Part shown: positions 14,225 through 28,680 of the stretch, piece by piece
Numbering within the stretch: position 1 is the stretch's first letter
Layout: each line of letters opens with the position of its first letter
Source of the DNA: Rostratula benghalensis
Lineage: Eukaryota > Chordata > Aves > Charadriiformes > Rostratulidae
NCBI GenBank assembly: GCA_013399305.1
Contig: VXAI01000009.1
Coordinates: 1,485,645 to 1,549,644, forward strand
DNA: 64,000 nt
Reading direction: 5' to 3'
Position numbers and translations under genes: made by a program
The notes under the pieces: generated by a model
Told to the model about the DNA's origin: nothing
What the model saw: the letters and a program-made list of their open reading frames with translations, nothing else
Databases searched by the model: none

Positions 14225-14464
14225 TACACAGGAAATTCCATCTCACCATGAGGAAAAACTTCCTTACTTTGAGGGTGCCAGAGCACTGGAACAGGCTCTG
14301 GACAGGCTGTCCAGAGAGGTGGTGGAGTCTCCTCCCTCTCTGGAGATATTCAAAACCTGCCTGGATGCGTTCCTGTCCAGCCTGGTCTGGGTGACCCTGC
14401 TTTGGCAGGGGGGTTGGACAAGATGTTCTCTGAAAGTCCCTTCCAACTCTACCATTCTGTGATT
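14225..14464 (+). mobile_element. CR1 3' end
   Basis: It contains ATGAGGAAAAACTTCCTTAC, CAGAGCACTGGAACAGGCTC, GGTGGTGGAGTCTCCTCCCT and GAAAGTCCCTTCCAACTCTA followed by CCATTCTGTGATT. This is the standard avian CR1 3' region, 5'-truncated, on the plus strand. Confidence 0.95.
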
Positions 14465-14570
14465 AGGAATTAGGGCAATGCCATGCACCATATGGTCCTC
14501 ATTACCTATTATTTATAGAGCAGTAAATAAAGTGCTTTACTAATTGGTTAAATAATCACAATAGATTTTT

Positions 14571-14592
14571 AAGAGCTCTTTTTAGAGCTCTT
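14571..14592. repeat. Short perfect inverted repeat
   Basis: AAGAGCTC and GAGCTCTT form an 8-bp stem with a 6-base T-rich loop. It is too short to call a functional element. Confidence 0.5.
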
Positions 14593-14950
14593 GTTATGTT
14601 GTTGGAATAGTTTATTTTTTCTGTATAATGATATAATGCTTTTTTGCAGTTATTTTGAAATGCTTTTGGTAAAGAACCGTCCACCTGACACAGCAGAAAA
14701 CAACTCCACCACATTTACCTTTGCAATCCACATCCATACATGTTTGCCATGTTTTCATGGTATGGCTCACAGTTCCACCGACCTTAATGTCAAAAATAAT
14801 GTCTATCTGCAAATTTGAGCTGCAGTATTTTTGGCTACTCTGCCATTTGCTAGGGAATGATGTTTATAAGGGAACTCTTCAAGTGGAACCATGTGCCTTG
14901 ACAAAGAAACAGTAACCATCCTGTGTTCAGATGCAGAACGGCACCATAAC

Positions 14951-14989
14951 AAAAAAAAAAAAAAAAAAAAACCCACCAAAAAAAAAAAA
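14951..14989. repeat. A-rich tract
   Basis: 21 A, then CCCACC, then 12 A. No recognisable retrocopy lies 5' of it. Confidence 0.93.
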
Positions 14990-17900
14990 GTCTTCCTATA
15001 AAGACTTTAATTCTGGATTTATTTTGAATTTCATGTTTAAAATAAAAATTCTTAGTCCTTGAAAGCAGATGCTACCCATGGACACTGTAACAATTTCCAA
15101 TACGCTAATACAATGTTTATGAAAATAATTTTTACCTTCCTTAGAGTGTTATTACCTGTATGCAATTTTAGTCAATTAGATTTAGATGGCTATGTCCTTA
15201 CTGTATCCAACCAGACATGAAAACGATGGTATACATCTAAGTCCAGCTGGAGGCAGAAGAGTTGCCCCAGTCATGAGTGCCAGGGACACCCAGCCGTGTG
15301 GCCCCAAGGAGGAGGCAGCTGCTCCACACACCGCTTGAAGAGGAGGCGGCTCAGGGAGTGTGAGTGAGCATGAGGAATAAGACAAAGAAAAACCATATAG
15401 CATCCTATAAGGACCTTCAACATCAGGCTACTAAAAATGAGGAGAGCAATCCACTGGCTAAGCAGTGCTGCTGGAAGGTACAGAACTGGCTCACTCGGTA
15501 GCAGTGAGGAATGGTTTGAAGGACATTAACCATTTCTCCCACGAAGAGAGTGGCAAAAGAAATTTGTACAGCAATTGCTAACACGAGAGAGGATCAGTTA
15601 GACCACCTCAGTGCTTACAGGTAGTTTGTGTCATCTTTTCCTGGTGTTCGGATACACAGATAGCAGGACTGGAGCCATGACCACTCTCAGTGCTAAAGAG
15701 ACCTTGCATTAATAAACAGACCAGAAAATAGGAGACAGCAAGTAAAAATGGAGATAACTCTTCTCTCTAATAAGTCACCAAAAAAAAGCACAAGGAATTT
15801 TGATTACAGTTATAATGGAACAATAGAAGACCAACACAAAAGCATTCTCATTATCCCTGAATTAAAAACAAATTAACAGATTTTTTTTAATGCATAGTGC
15901 ACAGGCATCTGCCTGAAACAAAATTAAATCTTGACAGCATAGTCAAAATGGGATAATTCTGACAATGACAGCAAGTAAATATCCTTGAGGCGAGTTTAAA
16001 GTTGCTGTCCAAAGAGCTCTGACATTGGGATTTACAATGGGATTTGAATCACAGTGGGATTACATAAGTACAGGTTGACTCAAACTGGCAAAGAGAAGGT
16101 GAAGTAGTTGTCCTTTGTCTGAGCATACCCATCACCTGAACTGGGGTGGAAATTGCACAGGGACAGGGAAAAAAGAATCATTATGCAATTGCATTAGAAA
16201 GGGTATTAAAGTATCTTTAGCAACTGGCATGGGTTCATATTGTTAACTATTCATGGCAACAGTACTGCACAAATTTTCTGCTCAGAATAACATTACACTA
16301 ACAACTGCAGATTTTAATTTCACCTCTCCTACCCTGTAAGTGATATTTTGCCTCTCCCCTTTCCCTTGTCTTGCAGGGTAATACTATCAGAAAACAGTAT
16401 TGCTGAAAAAAGCTGGGTGGAGTGTACCTCTCTTTATTTAGAAAAACTTCCATAGTGGAGGTGAGGGCCATCTGTGATAAAAGACAGTGAGATGCTATTT
16501 GGGAAAACACATCTTTCAGAAGTTTTATGAAGACTGGAGATGTCCAAACTGGAACAGGTTTATTGGCTGAATATTTCCAAAATAATTAAATACAGATACA
16601 TCCTTTTCCATTCCAGTTTGCCTCACAAGCAGGTGTCTTGCACCAAACCAGAATTCTGCAGGCAGAGAGAGAAATGGATTTTGTTCATTATCTGTTTCCT
16701 GCAAACACTGATAAATGAACCAAAAACTCAGTCAGTGACCAGAGTCAGCAAACATCAAACTGTAGGAAACAGTCAATGTTTTAATGCAGTCACTCAGTGT
16801 AGGAAACCACCAATGTCAATGAGATTTCCAACAAGGCATCTGTTCTAGAGAAGAGGGCTGTTTAGCGGCAGTTGACTAATGCATGATCTAAGCTGCACCA
16901 TTCATCACTCTGATGACTACATTGCTAATCTAACAACCGAAGGCAGTAAGGAGAACCCTGCCTCTCAAAACCTCACCTGTCAAGCTTAACACCGTTGCCC
17001 ATCACCACTAAGCTACAAGTCTTCAAGAATAATTTCAGTGCTTCTGTGTCCAGGGCTGTGAAAGAGCCACGAATCCACCCAAGGGTGAGGCTTTCTCAGG
17101 GCCAACATGTGTGACACGCTGCAAAACTGTCAGGCAAAATAAAGAGGATTTTCAGCAATGTCAATGGCCAGCAGCTCTGCAGTAGCCCAGATGCAAAACA
17201 AGTGCCAAAGTAACAAGATCCCTACAAAAGCATTATTTTTTTTTTTGGAAAGACCAAGGAAGTTTCACTCCACATTTAAAAGCTATAAAAATTGATTAAA
17301 ACATTTCTCATGATTCTCTAGGATGAGATCTCAGCTGCTTGCTGTACTACACACTGCAGGAAAGTGACTGGATTGGAATGAGGAAGAACAGGGGGAAAAA
17401 TAAAGAAAAAAAAGGATAACAATTCATTGGATTTTCTAATGGTGAGAAGCAATGTTGTTCCACAATTTTTCTTCCTACTTGCACAGCTCAGTGAAGACAA
17501 AGATGTGATTTTAAGCAAAGTGTAGCCCTAAAGCAAACAAAATTTGTGATCTGAAGGAAGTGAGTTTCCCAGCTTTGGGGCCAAGCCATAGGACTGGTAG
17601 ACGAGGGGTTTTTAACACCACTACTCATTCACATTGCTTCTTATATCACATTCACAGAAACTCAGTGAAAGTGTGCCAGCATAACTGACAGGCATCTTTC
17701 AAGTTGTTATGACTTCAAATAGAATAAATCCAAGTGCAGATATACATAGCACATTATTCCAAAGAGTAAATTAAATAAGATTATCATAGATACATGTACT
17801 TTTCAGATACAGGGATTTATGAGAGATACATTTTTTCCAAAGCAACAGTATTTTTTAAAACAGTCTTTCAATAAACAAGACTGTAGCCTGGAAGTGGTCT

Positions 17901-20900
17901 CGTAGTCCTTTTACTGCTTGCAGTAACAAATAACACACATTTTTTTGAAAGGACCTTTCAAACCATACTGCTATTCTTATGCCTCACAGTTAATTCATTA
18001 ATTAAGACATTTCCACAAAAAAAAAATGAGAGCCAGAAAGCGGAGTGGGGCACAGAGGAAAATGAGATTGAGCTTTACTTTCTTTATAGCGGCTATATAG
18101 CTAAAGGAAAAGATGGGTTTGTTGAGGTTGAGAATCTTTCGTTTTCTGAAGGACAATTTCCATCTCAATTTTTTCAAAATTGAAGTATGGACCAGAAAAT
18201 GGGTGGTATTTTTCCAACATAATATTTTCGTTATGTTAATTCAGATAGCAAGCACCCACTGGTTTTTCAGATCAAATGGATATTTAAGGTGATTATTTCT
18301 TTTATGTATACGTACACATTTTAAGAAATTGCATGCTGTTGGCTTCTGATATTGATTTCTATTCTCCCTTTCTAAGCTGATAAATGCAAAAAGTGTATAT
18401 CTGCTTGGTGGCATTCCCAATATATAAATGCATACTTTCAGCAAAGGCATGCCCTTTCCCAACATTTTTTTTTTTTTTTTAGGTTTGCATTTAACAAAAT
18501 AACTGCAAATGTCAGGTATTAGAGGGGTTGAAACAACCTTTTCTATTTTGTTGTCTTTAGAACCCCATCTTTTATTCATGACTTCTCTCTTGGTGCTGGA
18601 AGGGAGGCTGTGTTGCTATAGCAATGCCCTGCATATCCTTGTGGATAGCTTACAGTTTCACTTTTTTTAAACAACAAAGAGCCATTGATACTACATGTTG
18701 CCAAAGGTTACAAAAGTTGAATTCTAAAATGGAAATATTTCTTCTGCAAGACTGCATAGGATATATGTCATGCAAATCCAAAGCTTCAAGTAAAAATACA
18801 GCCCTTTTGTGAATACGGATGAACCTAGTATAATACTGTTTGGCTTCGATATATTATTCAGAAGAAAAGTATTTAAAATATACTCGTTATCTACTGTTTT
18901 CAAGATATAAACGTTCAAATATGTACAACCTGCTCTTACACCTTTCTGACCTGTTGTAGAAATAAAACCTTTCTACATTTTAACAGTTCTGGATAATAAA
19001 ATGCAATCTCGTATTCCAATTATGATTTAATGGTAAATACACTCCCAATGTCAGGGAATAGTCACCTTATACAAGCGTCCCTGCCCACAATGGATATTAA
19101 ATATAGTCGAGTGTCCTTCAAGACTTCTCAAGTATGGTTTTTGTTCCTACCCTAATTGATTTCTCTTCTGTCAGGTTTGAGTCCCACAGATAGATGTTTA
19201 CATAGCACAAATTCAATAACGGTTCAACAAGTTAAATCAAATAAAGAGTTGGGTGGAAGAAATTAGGGTTACAGTCATAAAAAAGAAATTTATACTGGTG
19301 ATTCAGCAGGCAGCACCAAATGACTCAGAACAGATCAAAGAGGGTAACATGGGCAACACATCTCCCGTCACTACTACAGAGCAGTAAATCAGAGAGGAAA
19401 GCCAGACTTTTCCACCCTCAAAGTGCAATGCAGGTGGAACAAGTACCTCCCATGCTGGGTTTACAGCAGATATTCACTGCCTCGCTCCTACTGTGCTCAC
19501 CAGAGGACCAAAGCAATTTCCGACGGTGTTTCAACTTTCAATGGAGTGATTCAGTTTCCTGTGTAATCCTTCTGACGCCGCTGCCTGGCAGCCACAAGGG
19601 CCAGGTTCCATCCCTGAATCACTAAAGCACTTAAAAGAAGCCTGCCTCCCTCTCCTTTCTGCAGAAGCCTGGCACACCGAGGCCACTGCTCGACATACGC
19701 ACCGGTGCCACACGGAGTCCCTCCTGTGCCTGAAAGGCTCACCCCAGCCCACTCCCCCCTCACGGCTGCACTGGTGCAGCAGTCTGCTGGGGACCTGCAG
19801 AAGGTGAGCTCAAGAAAATAGCTGTCCTTCCACTCAAAAACTTTTATTTCGTTTCCATATCTCATGAGATTTACAAACCCATGAATGGTTACTAACATGA
19901 CCACAGGGGCAGGGTGCAACTGAGGAAACAAAGGGACTATTCATCAAATAACACCCTGACAGCACCATTTGGGTTCTAGACAACCTGTCTCCACTATCAA
20001 GCAGAGAGTAAGGTGTGTGGGCTTAAACAGACTTTAACAGGAAAAAAAGGAAAAGCAGAGAACCTAGCAATTCTCCTGACCTTGCCCTCCTCCAAGTGCT
20101 CCTGACCCCATGTTCCTCCTGAGGACCTGATCTGCTGGACCTGGTCCTTCTATTGAGGACCTAGTCTTCTGGTGCTGCTCTGCCATCCCACCTTTCATGG
20201 CAGTCCTCCTGTGCAGTGACATGCCAAATGCACCCAGGGTCCTTGGCCCAAAGGAGGGATTCACCAGTGAACTCTTGGATCCTTGTAGTTTTGGCACCTC
20301 ACTATTATTTTTTCTTTCCCAGACCCTGAAAAACAGAATTTTATTTTGGTGGCTCCCTCATCTCAGGCAGCAGCTAGGCTGCTTGAGCTTTCTCCAATTT
20401 AATTATAACAGTTCTGTTCTCCCCCATTTTACAGCTTTATTTTACAGCTCAGAAACGCTCCTTGGAAACTAAAGAAACTGCTAAGAGGGACAAGTTGCAT
20501 TGCCGTAACCTTCCAACCCATTTCAGCCATTGCTTTCCAAAAAGGGTCTCAGAGGCAGAGGAGAGCTCTGAACCCAGGGTTCCCAGAGAAAAACTGAACT
20601 TTGTCCTTCTTTAGACCCACAGTCAGGCATATAAGGAAATATTACAACAAACGAAAGACTAGACTGAAGATAAAGCATGCCACAACATCAGCTACCACAG
20701 TTCTCTAAACTGCCACGGAACATTTTGTAAAAACTAGACATTTCTGTCCTTAAGTGATGACAGTGCTGTAATGCTTCCTAGAAGTTCCTTGCTCGCCACT
20801 TGCAGGCCTATTGTGTTTGATCTTGTCCCCCACCACCACCAAAAATGGTCCATTGAAAGAGTCTTTAGGCTGTGACTTTATTGCCTATAGGAAACCAAGA

Positions 20901-23900
20901 GAGGCTGGAGGGCAACCCCTGTTGCTCTCTCTCAGCCAGCTCCATATCATTGCCCTCTGGTCCATGCAGCACCAGTGAGTGTGGCAGGGTCGGCCAGTAC
21001 AGGGATGGCAGATGACAGAATCCAAGCTGTCTGTAAATTCTGTTTGCCTCTATGGTATTTGATGTCACAGCCTTTTGCTGAAGGATTTTGTCTTGCTGCA
21101 AGGGGAGATGACATGTGCAATACTGCCAGGTCAGGAGTGCTGTACTCAGCCCCGCTGCCCACAGGTCTGCTACTGAGCCCAATACACCTGAAACAAAATT
21201 CTCCTTATGCCTCTTCTTGGAAGTTCACCTCAAATCCATGGTGAAGCCCAGATTTTTGCCTGCATGTTGGTTGTGACTGGCTGGTAATTTTGAGTTCAGG
21301 CATAACACAAAGACATTCTTATGATTCTACTGAAATGTGAAGCACCAGTTCCTTTTAGACCCCCCCCTAAACATCTTAATCATACCTTTCCTGGAGCTCA
21401 AAACTGTGGGCACCTTGGACTTACATTTTGCCGATGGCTTCTTCTATCGGATGCCCCTCACAGGAGTTCTGTTAGGTACTGGGGCTTCCAGCAGGACGTT
21501 AGTTTCACTTCCAAGCAGGGGAAGTGTCAGCACAGCAGGGAAGGCAACCAACCTCCTGTTTAAAATAAAATTACCTATTCAGTCTGGTATAAGGTGTGCA
21601 ATACTAAATACAACTCATAGACTGCACATAGGCAGCTGTCCCACACTGCCCTAGGCAGCTTTTAATGACTTGTACCTCCCAAATCTGGGCCAAGCTGTGA
21701 CCATGAGCCAGAGTCAGGTTGGAACCCAAACTAGCCAGGCCAGCAAAGTCTCAGGTTGGAAAAACCTTGCAATTATCACACTTACGTGTCTGAATCTTTT
21801 ATGCTCATCTTCTGGGGCTTTCCCTACTGGTAGACTGCTTATGAAAACCAACGTTTGTGGGTTACACAAAACAGCAGTTTGAGGTGATTGGGAAATTTTC
21901 TTTCATGTGTTTGTTTGCAAAAAACAATTGCTTTTATCAGCTGTTTAACATTCAGAAGGATATTTGTTATAGTGGTATTTAGTGTTTGAAAAGCTGCTAA
22001 TTCAGTAACAAATTTATTTGTTGCCATCCTGCTTTAACCAAGAGTACTACTTTTGGTTTCCCTGCTTGCTCTGATTTCCACTGCAACTGAACTACATCAT
22101 AAACTCTTTTCCAGGAGAGATACTTACCTAACCCCTGTGAATTACCAACAGTACTGGTCACCGCCTGTCACTCCCAGGTTCTCAGCTAGCTGTCCTTCCT
22201 AAACCCTCTTTAGTCCTCTTCTCCTGCTTGCCTCATACTGCTAGTCTGGCTTTTGACCCCTTGTATATCCTTCTTCTCTTCTCTTTTCTGACATGTTCTA
22301 CAAATATCTTCTTTACCGTATGTCTACTCTCACAGTGCTAAGTCCCCTCTCAACATGCTCTTAAAGGTGAAGTCTTGATTTATAGCCATAGATCATATGT
22401 GTAAAAACTACTCCTGGATAAAAGCAGTTCTGTACTCAAGGTTGGTTCTAAACAACAAAGAGATGTCACGGGCTAGATTTATAAAAGACTTATTTCTATC
22501 ATGTTTGTCCCCACTTCATTGTTATGTTTAAACATAGGATTTCATTTTGTAAATTCTAAGTAAACCCACATGCATTGTACGTCCCTCTGAAACAGAGGTC
22601 AGTACTTATTGTCAGATAAAAACTACAGGAAGATGGAGCTGAAGTTAAGATGCATGCAGCAGTGACTTGGGGTAAAACCATCACAGCACTGAATTGTAAC
22701 CATTCTGAAAATCAGACTTTATAAACCCTTGGAAAATCAGGCTAGGTCACACTTGAAATAAATCCAAATATATGAAAATATATAGGGTATCATTATATAC
22801 TTTATTTTTTCATATTCAAAGGCTTTACTTACTGCCTGGAATAAAATGAGCTAATAATCATGAGATTCTGATTAGGCAAATATAGTTGTTGAGGCCAAGG
22901 TAAGAGACCTGCAGCCATTCCATGGAGCAATATTGAAACTTATAGTTTTAGCACAGCCTTTAAAGAATTTGTTCTTAAAAGTATAACAGTAGGTGCTATG
23001 ACAGTCCATGAGAAACTGAAAATTTCCGCAACTGAAAAAGGGCTCTTAGATGGGGGATTTTAGCACTTGACCTCACAGATAAATCCACTTCTAAAAGCAC
23101 ACTTCACTTTTTATGATTTCTTGCCCTCACAACGGAAGGGATATTCTTACAGTCATTCACAGCAAAAGAAAATACACAAAAACTTTTTACAGGACTAAGT
23201 TTTTAACTGTGTTCAAATTAATTTTCATATTGAAATGTTTGTTTGGGTTTTTTTTTTAAGAAAATACTATTTCTTAGTCCATTACATTTTCTGAAGAAAA
23301 TCTCTGTAGTTTTTATATATTAAAGAGGTACTTTTCTTCTTGCACAAAACAGAACTCCATGTTCAGTACAGATTGTTGAGTGGTTATGTTGAGGATGCAC
23401 ATTCTAGACAATTTCTTCAGTGTTTCATACCAAAGTGGTAGGATAGGCATAATTCTAAGCAGCAATATTCAACAGATGGCCTGTACGTACAAATACTTTA
23501 ATACATTTATATTGGGTAATTTCCAACATCCAAGTGATAAACCTTGGAAAGAATTTTACAATTGATATGACAGTTACCTTAGAAGAAATTATTATGGACT
23601 AGAGGGACACAATGAAGTGTTCAGGAAGGGAGGAGGGAGGATGTTGCAGATGCTTAATAAGATTTCTCTATTGAAAATAACAGATTTAAAGAATAAGTAT
23701 GGGGATTTGGACACTCTGGAGACATGCAATACTAATCAGCAGAAGGGTTAAGTATTAAGCAGAAGCTATCTTACCTAGGGGCACTAATAGTCTCTCTATC
23801 TTAACTGTTAGTTAATGTGAGCTGTTGTCTGTTTTCCCAGATTATGCACAGTAAATTAACCCCTTCAATGTTGTTTGACCTTACAGAAATGGTGGACATG

Positions 23901-24489
23901 AAAATTAAGGCTTTAATCAAACAAGTCACACTGTTCACCTAAATTAGATGCTGTTCTTTTGATCTCCAAAGTTTTAATAAAATACGTCTTCATGTGAAGA
24001 ACTATTGTCTTCTGCTTGTTCTGCCTGTTTCTCTTGTCTTTCTCATGTCCTGACAACAGCAATTAATAAGCTATGTGTCCATCACAGACTTACAAAAGCC
24101 ATCAAGGCTTTCCAGCATCCCAAGGAAGTTCAGAGCACCCCTCTGGGTCTAGAAATGATGAATGGAGTTTCAGCATTTTCTCTTCCATTTTCTTGCGATT
24201 TTTTTAATATAGTTTAGAACATACTACAGTTGCTAGTAAGATTAATCAAACAGTTCATTCCATATCCATTTGAAAAAAATGAAACACATATTTGTATACC
24301 TATGACTTGGTACATGTATGCACTTTTAAATTTGTATGCATGTTTTGGATAAAAGCCAACATTTCAGAACATTCTAGAAACCTGAAAAGAGGACTGTAGT
24401 AGCGCTCCAAAATTGATCAGGACAGGTGCCCTCACAATTCAGCCTCTCCCTGTGCAATCCAGAACACAACTTTAGAACTTCTAGAAGCT

Positions 24490-25095
24490 GTAGAAGTTTT
24501 GCATCCCAACAAAGAGGAAGTAGGACAGAAAGAACAGGAAGCCTGCATGGATGAACAATGAGCTCCTGGAGAAAATCAGACTCAAAAGGGAAGCCTACAG
24601 AGGGTAGAAGCAAGGACAGGTAGACTGGGAGGAATATAGAGATATTGTCCAAACAGCTGAGGATCAGGTTAGGAAAGCTAAAGCACTGGTAAGATTAAAT
24701 CTGGCCAGGGGCATGAAGGGCAACAGGAAGAACTTCTATCAGTATGTTGGCAGTAAAAGGAAAAATAGAGAAAATATGGGCCCTCTCTGGAATGAAATGG
24801 GAATCCTGGTCCCCGGAATATTGAGAAGGCTGAGATGCTCACTGACTTTTTTGCCTCTGTCTTCACCAGCAAGGGCTTTAACCACACAACCAAGTTGTAA
24901 AAGGCAAAAACAATGACTGGTAGATGAGAAACTGCCCACTGTAGGAGATCAGGTTCAAGACCATCCAAGGAATCTGAAGGGGCACAGGTCCATGCAACCT
25001 GATGAAATCCATCCATGGGTCATGAGGGAGCTGGTGGATGAAGTTACCAAGTCACTATCCTTCATATTTGAGAAGTCGTGGCAGTCTGGTATATA
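24490..25095 (+). mobile_element. CR1 ORF2 linker/early RT fragment
   Basis: Plus-strand translation gives [40 protein letters not shown], a [16 protein letters not shown] segment, then after frame shifts [16 protein letters not shown] residues and FEKSWQSG. This is the CR1 segment between the endonuclease and the first reverse-transcriptase blocks. It has stops and frameshifts and no CR1 3' end. Confidence 0.87.
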
Positions 25096-28000
25096 GGTTG
25101 ACGCGCTCTTGGTGGGAATCTTGGCTACTGATTACAAATAGATTCAGGAATTTTCTCCATGCTGTTTCTGTGAGTGCTCGCTACCACCTTAAAATTTGTA
25201 TTAAACCAAAACTAATTAATCAACTTCCACTGGATTTCGCAAAGTATTTCCTTTTTCTTGAAACTATGTCCTGAAACAAATGTCCTATTGGATATATGAA
25301 TTATCAATCAAATTGTAAAAGGGCACTCACATTTTTTCCTTTTCAGCTTTGAGAACCACAATTAATAACTGAAGAAACATCTGCTACCTACAAAGAGGGT
25401 GCTGTTTACTACTTTATAGCAGGATGTTTTACCATAGAACCTACTGAAGGATGAATGGAAATTCTCTTCTTTGCTCTCCTGTCATTTTCAGATATAGCAC
25501 ATATATCTGAAGACAGTGAATAACCAAAAAAAAAATAATTCTGACTTAAATTAGCCCCTGGATTCCTCTTTATTCATTGGACAGTTCTAGATTGTGTAAG
25601 AGATCCCATAATACCCAATACAGAAACCTCTTGCCAAGAAGCAAACAAAAAGAGCATCCTTTCTAAAGGAGTGGTTTTCCACATGGCAAAACCCTTTACA
25701 GTGATGGAAACAATCTGGCAAGAAGCAAATGGAAAATGACCAGAACCATTTTTGATCAAGGTAGTTTTATCAAATTTTATACCAGAGGGCAACCACAGGA
25801 GACAAGAATTCAACTGATATTGCTGAGTGTGCGTAAAACTAGTAATGTTTACAAAGTCCTAAGATTTTAAGTAACACACTCCTATAATCAGTGTATAAAA
25901 TACTTATTGTAGGAGACCTGGTAAAATCAAACCCAAGTTGTCTGAGGTTTATAACAACAGCAGCAATTATCCTTCTGAGGTGATGTGTGAAATTGAAGTG
26001 GCTGTTAGAGCCAGGCACAGGAGGTGGTGGTGTGCTGCCCCCCAGAGACTGCATTGATTGCTTCTCTCACCACGTTCCCTTCTTCAATATTAACAGCAAA
26101 AAATCTTTCATTCTTGTTTTGCCCTAGGCCCACGCTACTCTGATCAAGTTTGTTCTGAGCTGTTGTATGTTTTGGTAGCCATGTTAGGGAACCTAACCGT
26201 TTTCTTTACTGCTACAGCAGAAACCTGATTCTAAAGGCAGTAGGTAGGATGCAGAGTCTTCATGATTTTTGTTATTGTGTGTCTGAAGTTTCTGATATAT
26301 CTGCAGTCATAAAAATACGTTTGGATATTTACTGTTTGCTCACACAGAATCACATATCCCCACATACTACTTCTTTGTGCTTACGTTTAAGAAAGCAACA
26401 TGAGAGATTTGACTGCAGCTTGTCTTACCTGAAAGACTTCCCATCCATTCTTCCAAAGCCCCCCTAGATACCTGAGATCTTGTTTGCTTTTGGAAAAACA
26501 GTTAAATGTCACAACTGCAATGGAACCAAAAGGCATACAAAGTCACGGACAATTTTGCAATGTAGGAAATAGTTTTATCATTTTAAAAAAAAAAACTAAC
26601 TCAGACTTAGGAAATAAGAAGTCTGTGCTCAAACACTCACAGCTGACTCACATGCTTAGTGCTCTGCAGATATTTGGTTTTTAATTAGACCGCTCTAATC
26701 TTCTCTGAGGAAATCAGGCTCAGCTGTCTCTTCCTTTCTGGTCCCCTATCTCACCTGGCTCCCCCTCATCTTTATAGCAAGATTGAGCTCTCCCAAAAGA
26801 CTTATTTCTGCTTCATGCCTTTTCTTTGTAAAATTCTCTCCTCATATTGTCACTTTCAACTGTATGTTTTACAACACTGAAATTACAGTCTATATTTAAA
26901 AATAACAATGTGTGGAGTTGAGATTCCCACAGTATTTTTCAACTAATTCTTATTGCTTTAGCATCCTACCTATCCACATATCTCCTTTTTTCTCTCAGAT
27001 ATCTCTGAGGCTAGGTCCGCTTTGTCTTAATTTTGACAAAAACAGAAAACTAAACAAAAACCTTGGTAGAGAATATTTGCTGTAAGGTATTATAATGTCA
27101 AGAAAAAGAAAGGACTCATTTCTCTTCTATCCTTCATTGTCAATCAAAATGGAAAATTTGTTATTTGCAAGAAGCTGAGAGCTTGCCATATTGTCTTCTG
27201 CTACAGAACACTCACATGCACGTTCAAGACAGGAGAAGTGATCTAGAAAAGACAGTGTTAAGTCTGTGGGAGGTTGATTACAAAGCAAATGTACATCTTC
27301 TTGGCACCAGACAGCTCAGTCCCAAGGGTTTTTCCTGAAGTGAGTGGGGAATAAGGTGCAGGAAATAGAACATAAAGTCACACCTACATGGTTTCCTCCT
27401 AGCTGCAGTGACATTTACCACCCCTACAAATTTTTGAGGGACATTTGCACAAGACTGAAAACAAGATCAAAACCAAGATCCACACAGATAAATAGTTGAG
27501 GCATATCCTCATCAGTTCAACAAACAAGCAAATTTGACAACTGAGATCAAAACACCTGCATGGCGTTCAGGATGCTTTTCACAGCTCTTCTGTTAATCTT
27601 CACGGAAAACTCTTCTCCGTTGGACTTCAGAGAGACCATACAAAGATGTAAGGATGGGAGTAGCCTTGCACATTGTCCCTGTTCCAAGCCAACCTGTGGC
27701 TTTTAAGCCACCGATCGAAGTCAAAGGATTTAGCTGTAGAGCTGTAAAGAACTCAGAGCCAACAGCTCCCCTGGCCTTTCTTCCTTAACTGTGAGAAGAA
27801 AAGCTCTCACTACCTAGTGTCCGGGTGACTTTTGGCAGAGAACTTTTAATGACTGTGAACAGGAGCTGTAAGTTCCAGCAGGTGCGAGTTAGAAGCAAAG
27901 AAAACAAAGAAAATGAAACAAATATTTTATAATCACTGGCAAAATGCAATGAAAAACCTCTTTCATGTGATTTTAGTATTGAAGTGATTTTAATATTGAA

Positions 28001-28149
28001 CGCGTTTGTTATTTAGGGGAGTAACACCACACACTACCTGGTACTTTCTGTCTTGAATTCACCGCTCTTTGGTCAATGTTTGAGAAATACTGTACCTTTA
28101 TCATGACAATAGGCACAAATAGTCAGATGAGGAGTTTAATCCTGCACTT
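25096..28149. other. Non-coding, nothing recognised
   Basis: AT-rich sequence leading up to the CpG-rich block. No repeat or gene recognised. Confidence 0.55.
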
Positions 28150-28680
28150 AATTCACTTAGCTGCCGCTGGCGTTTCCCGTACGTACAAATAAATGTGTGT
28201 GCCCTGCACCGGGGAACAATACGCCAGAGGGTTGGATGCGTGTTTATCAGCAATCTGCAGCGACAATTATACCGATTGCAAGCTTAAAGGGAATGCAAAT
28301 CCCTCCGTGAGTAGCGCAAGAGCTCAGCTAAGCCCTCCGAGCCGCGGTGCCGCTGCAGTCCCGACGCCCGGGTGATGGGCACCGGGAGGTGCGGTGCGGA
28401 GCGCAGATCGGAGCGCAGCGGCGGAGTGGCGCAGCCCCGGCGGGAGCAGCGCTCCCATCGTGGTCGGCGTCCCCTTTTCAGCGGAGTAATCAAGTAGGTT
28501 TGATTGGTCACTGTCCGCTTTTGTCCGGCGCTGACCTACACGTTGCGCTGAGGGACATCTTTGTCTCACTTTTCTTTGGTCACCGAGTTCATGGAGCTCA
28601 ATGGGCCGCGGCTGGCAGTCCATTAACGGGGGTTCTCAGCCCAGCCCCGGGCCACCCAGGAGCCCCGCTGCATGTTCTCA
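28150..28680. promoter_or_regulatory. Isolated CpG-rich block (orphan CpG island)
   Basis: I count about 34 CpG dinucleotides in the 360 bases from 28,321 to 28,680, with lower density starting near 28,150. The surrounding tens of kilobases are AT-rich and CpG-poor. The block contains an inverted CCAAT box (GATTGGTC at 28,502-28,509) and several GC-rich stretches. Short frames inside it resemble no known protein. It could be the promoter of a non-coding RNA or a CpG-island enhancer; transcription direction cannot be told. Confidence 0.6.

Larger units (their letters stand above)
14465..24489. other. Non-coding, nothing recognised
   Basis: Ten kilobases of mainly AT-rich sequence with moderately GC-richer patches near 15.2-15.4, 19.3-19.8, 20.05-20.3 and 20.9-21.5 kb. 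Frames there overlap on both strands and lack domain motifs or convincing splice structure. Confidence 0.5.

Noticed and set aside
14951..14989. A-tract as the tail of a processed pseudogene
   Set aside because: No coding similarity in the sequence before it; a simple repeat is the simpler reading.
19531..19931. Frames of 73 and 126 codons on the minus strand
   Set aside because: Overlapping frames in a locally GC-richer patch; no family similarity recognised and no consistent exon structure.
21337..21654. Frame with an LLGTGAS motif reminiscent of a retroviral-type aspartic protease
   Set aside because: Only a few residues match by chance; no flanking protease motifs, reverse transcriptase or LTRs found.
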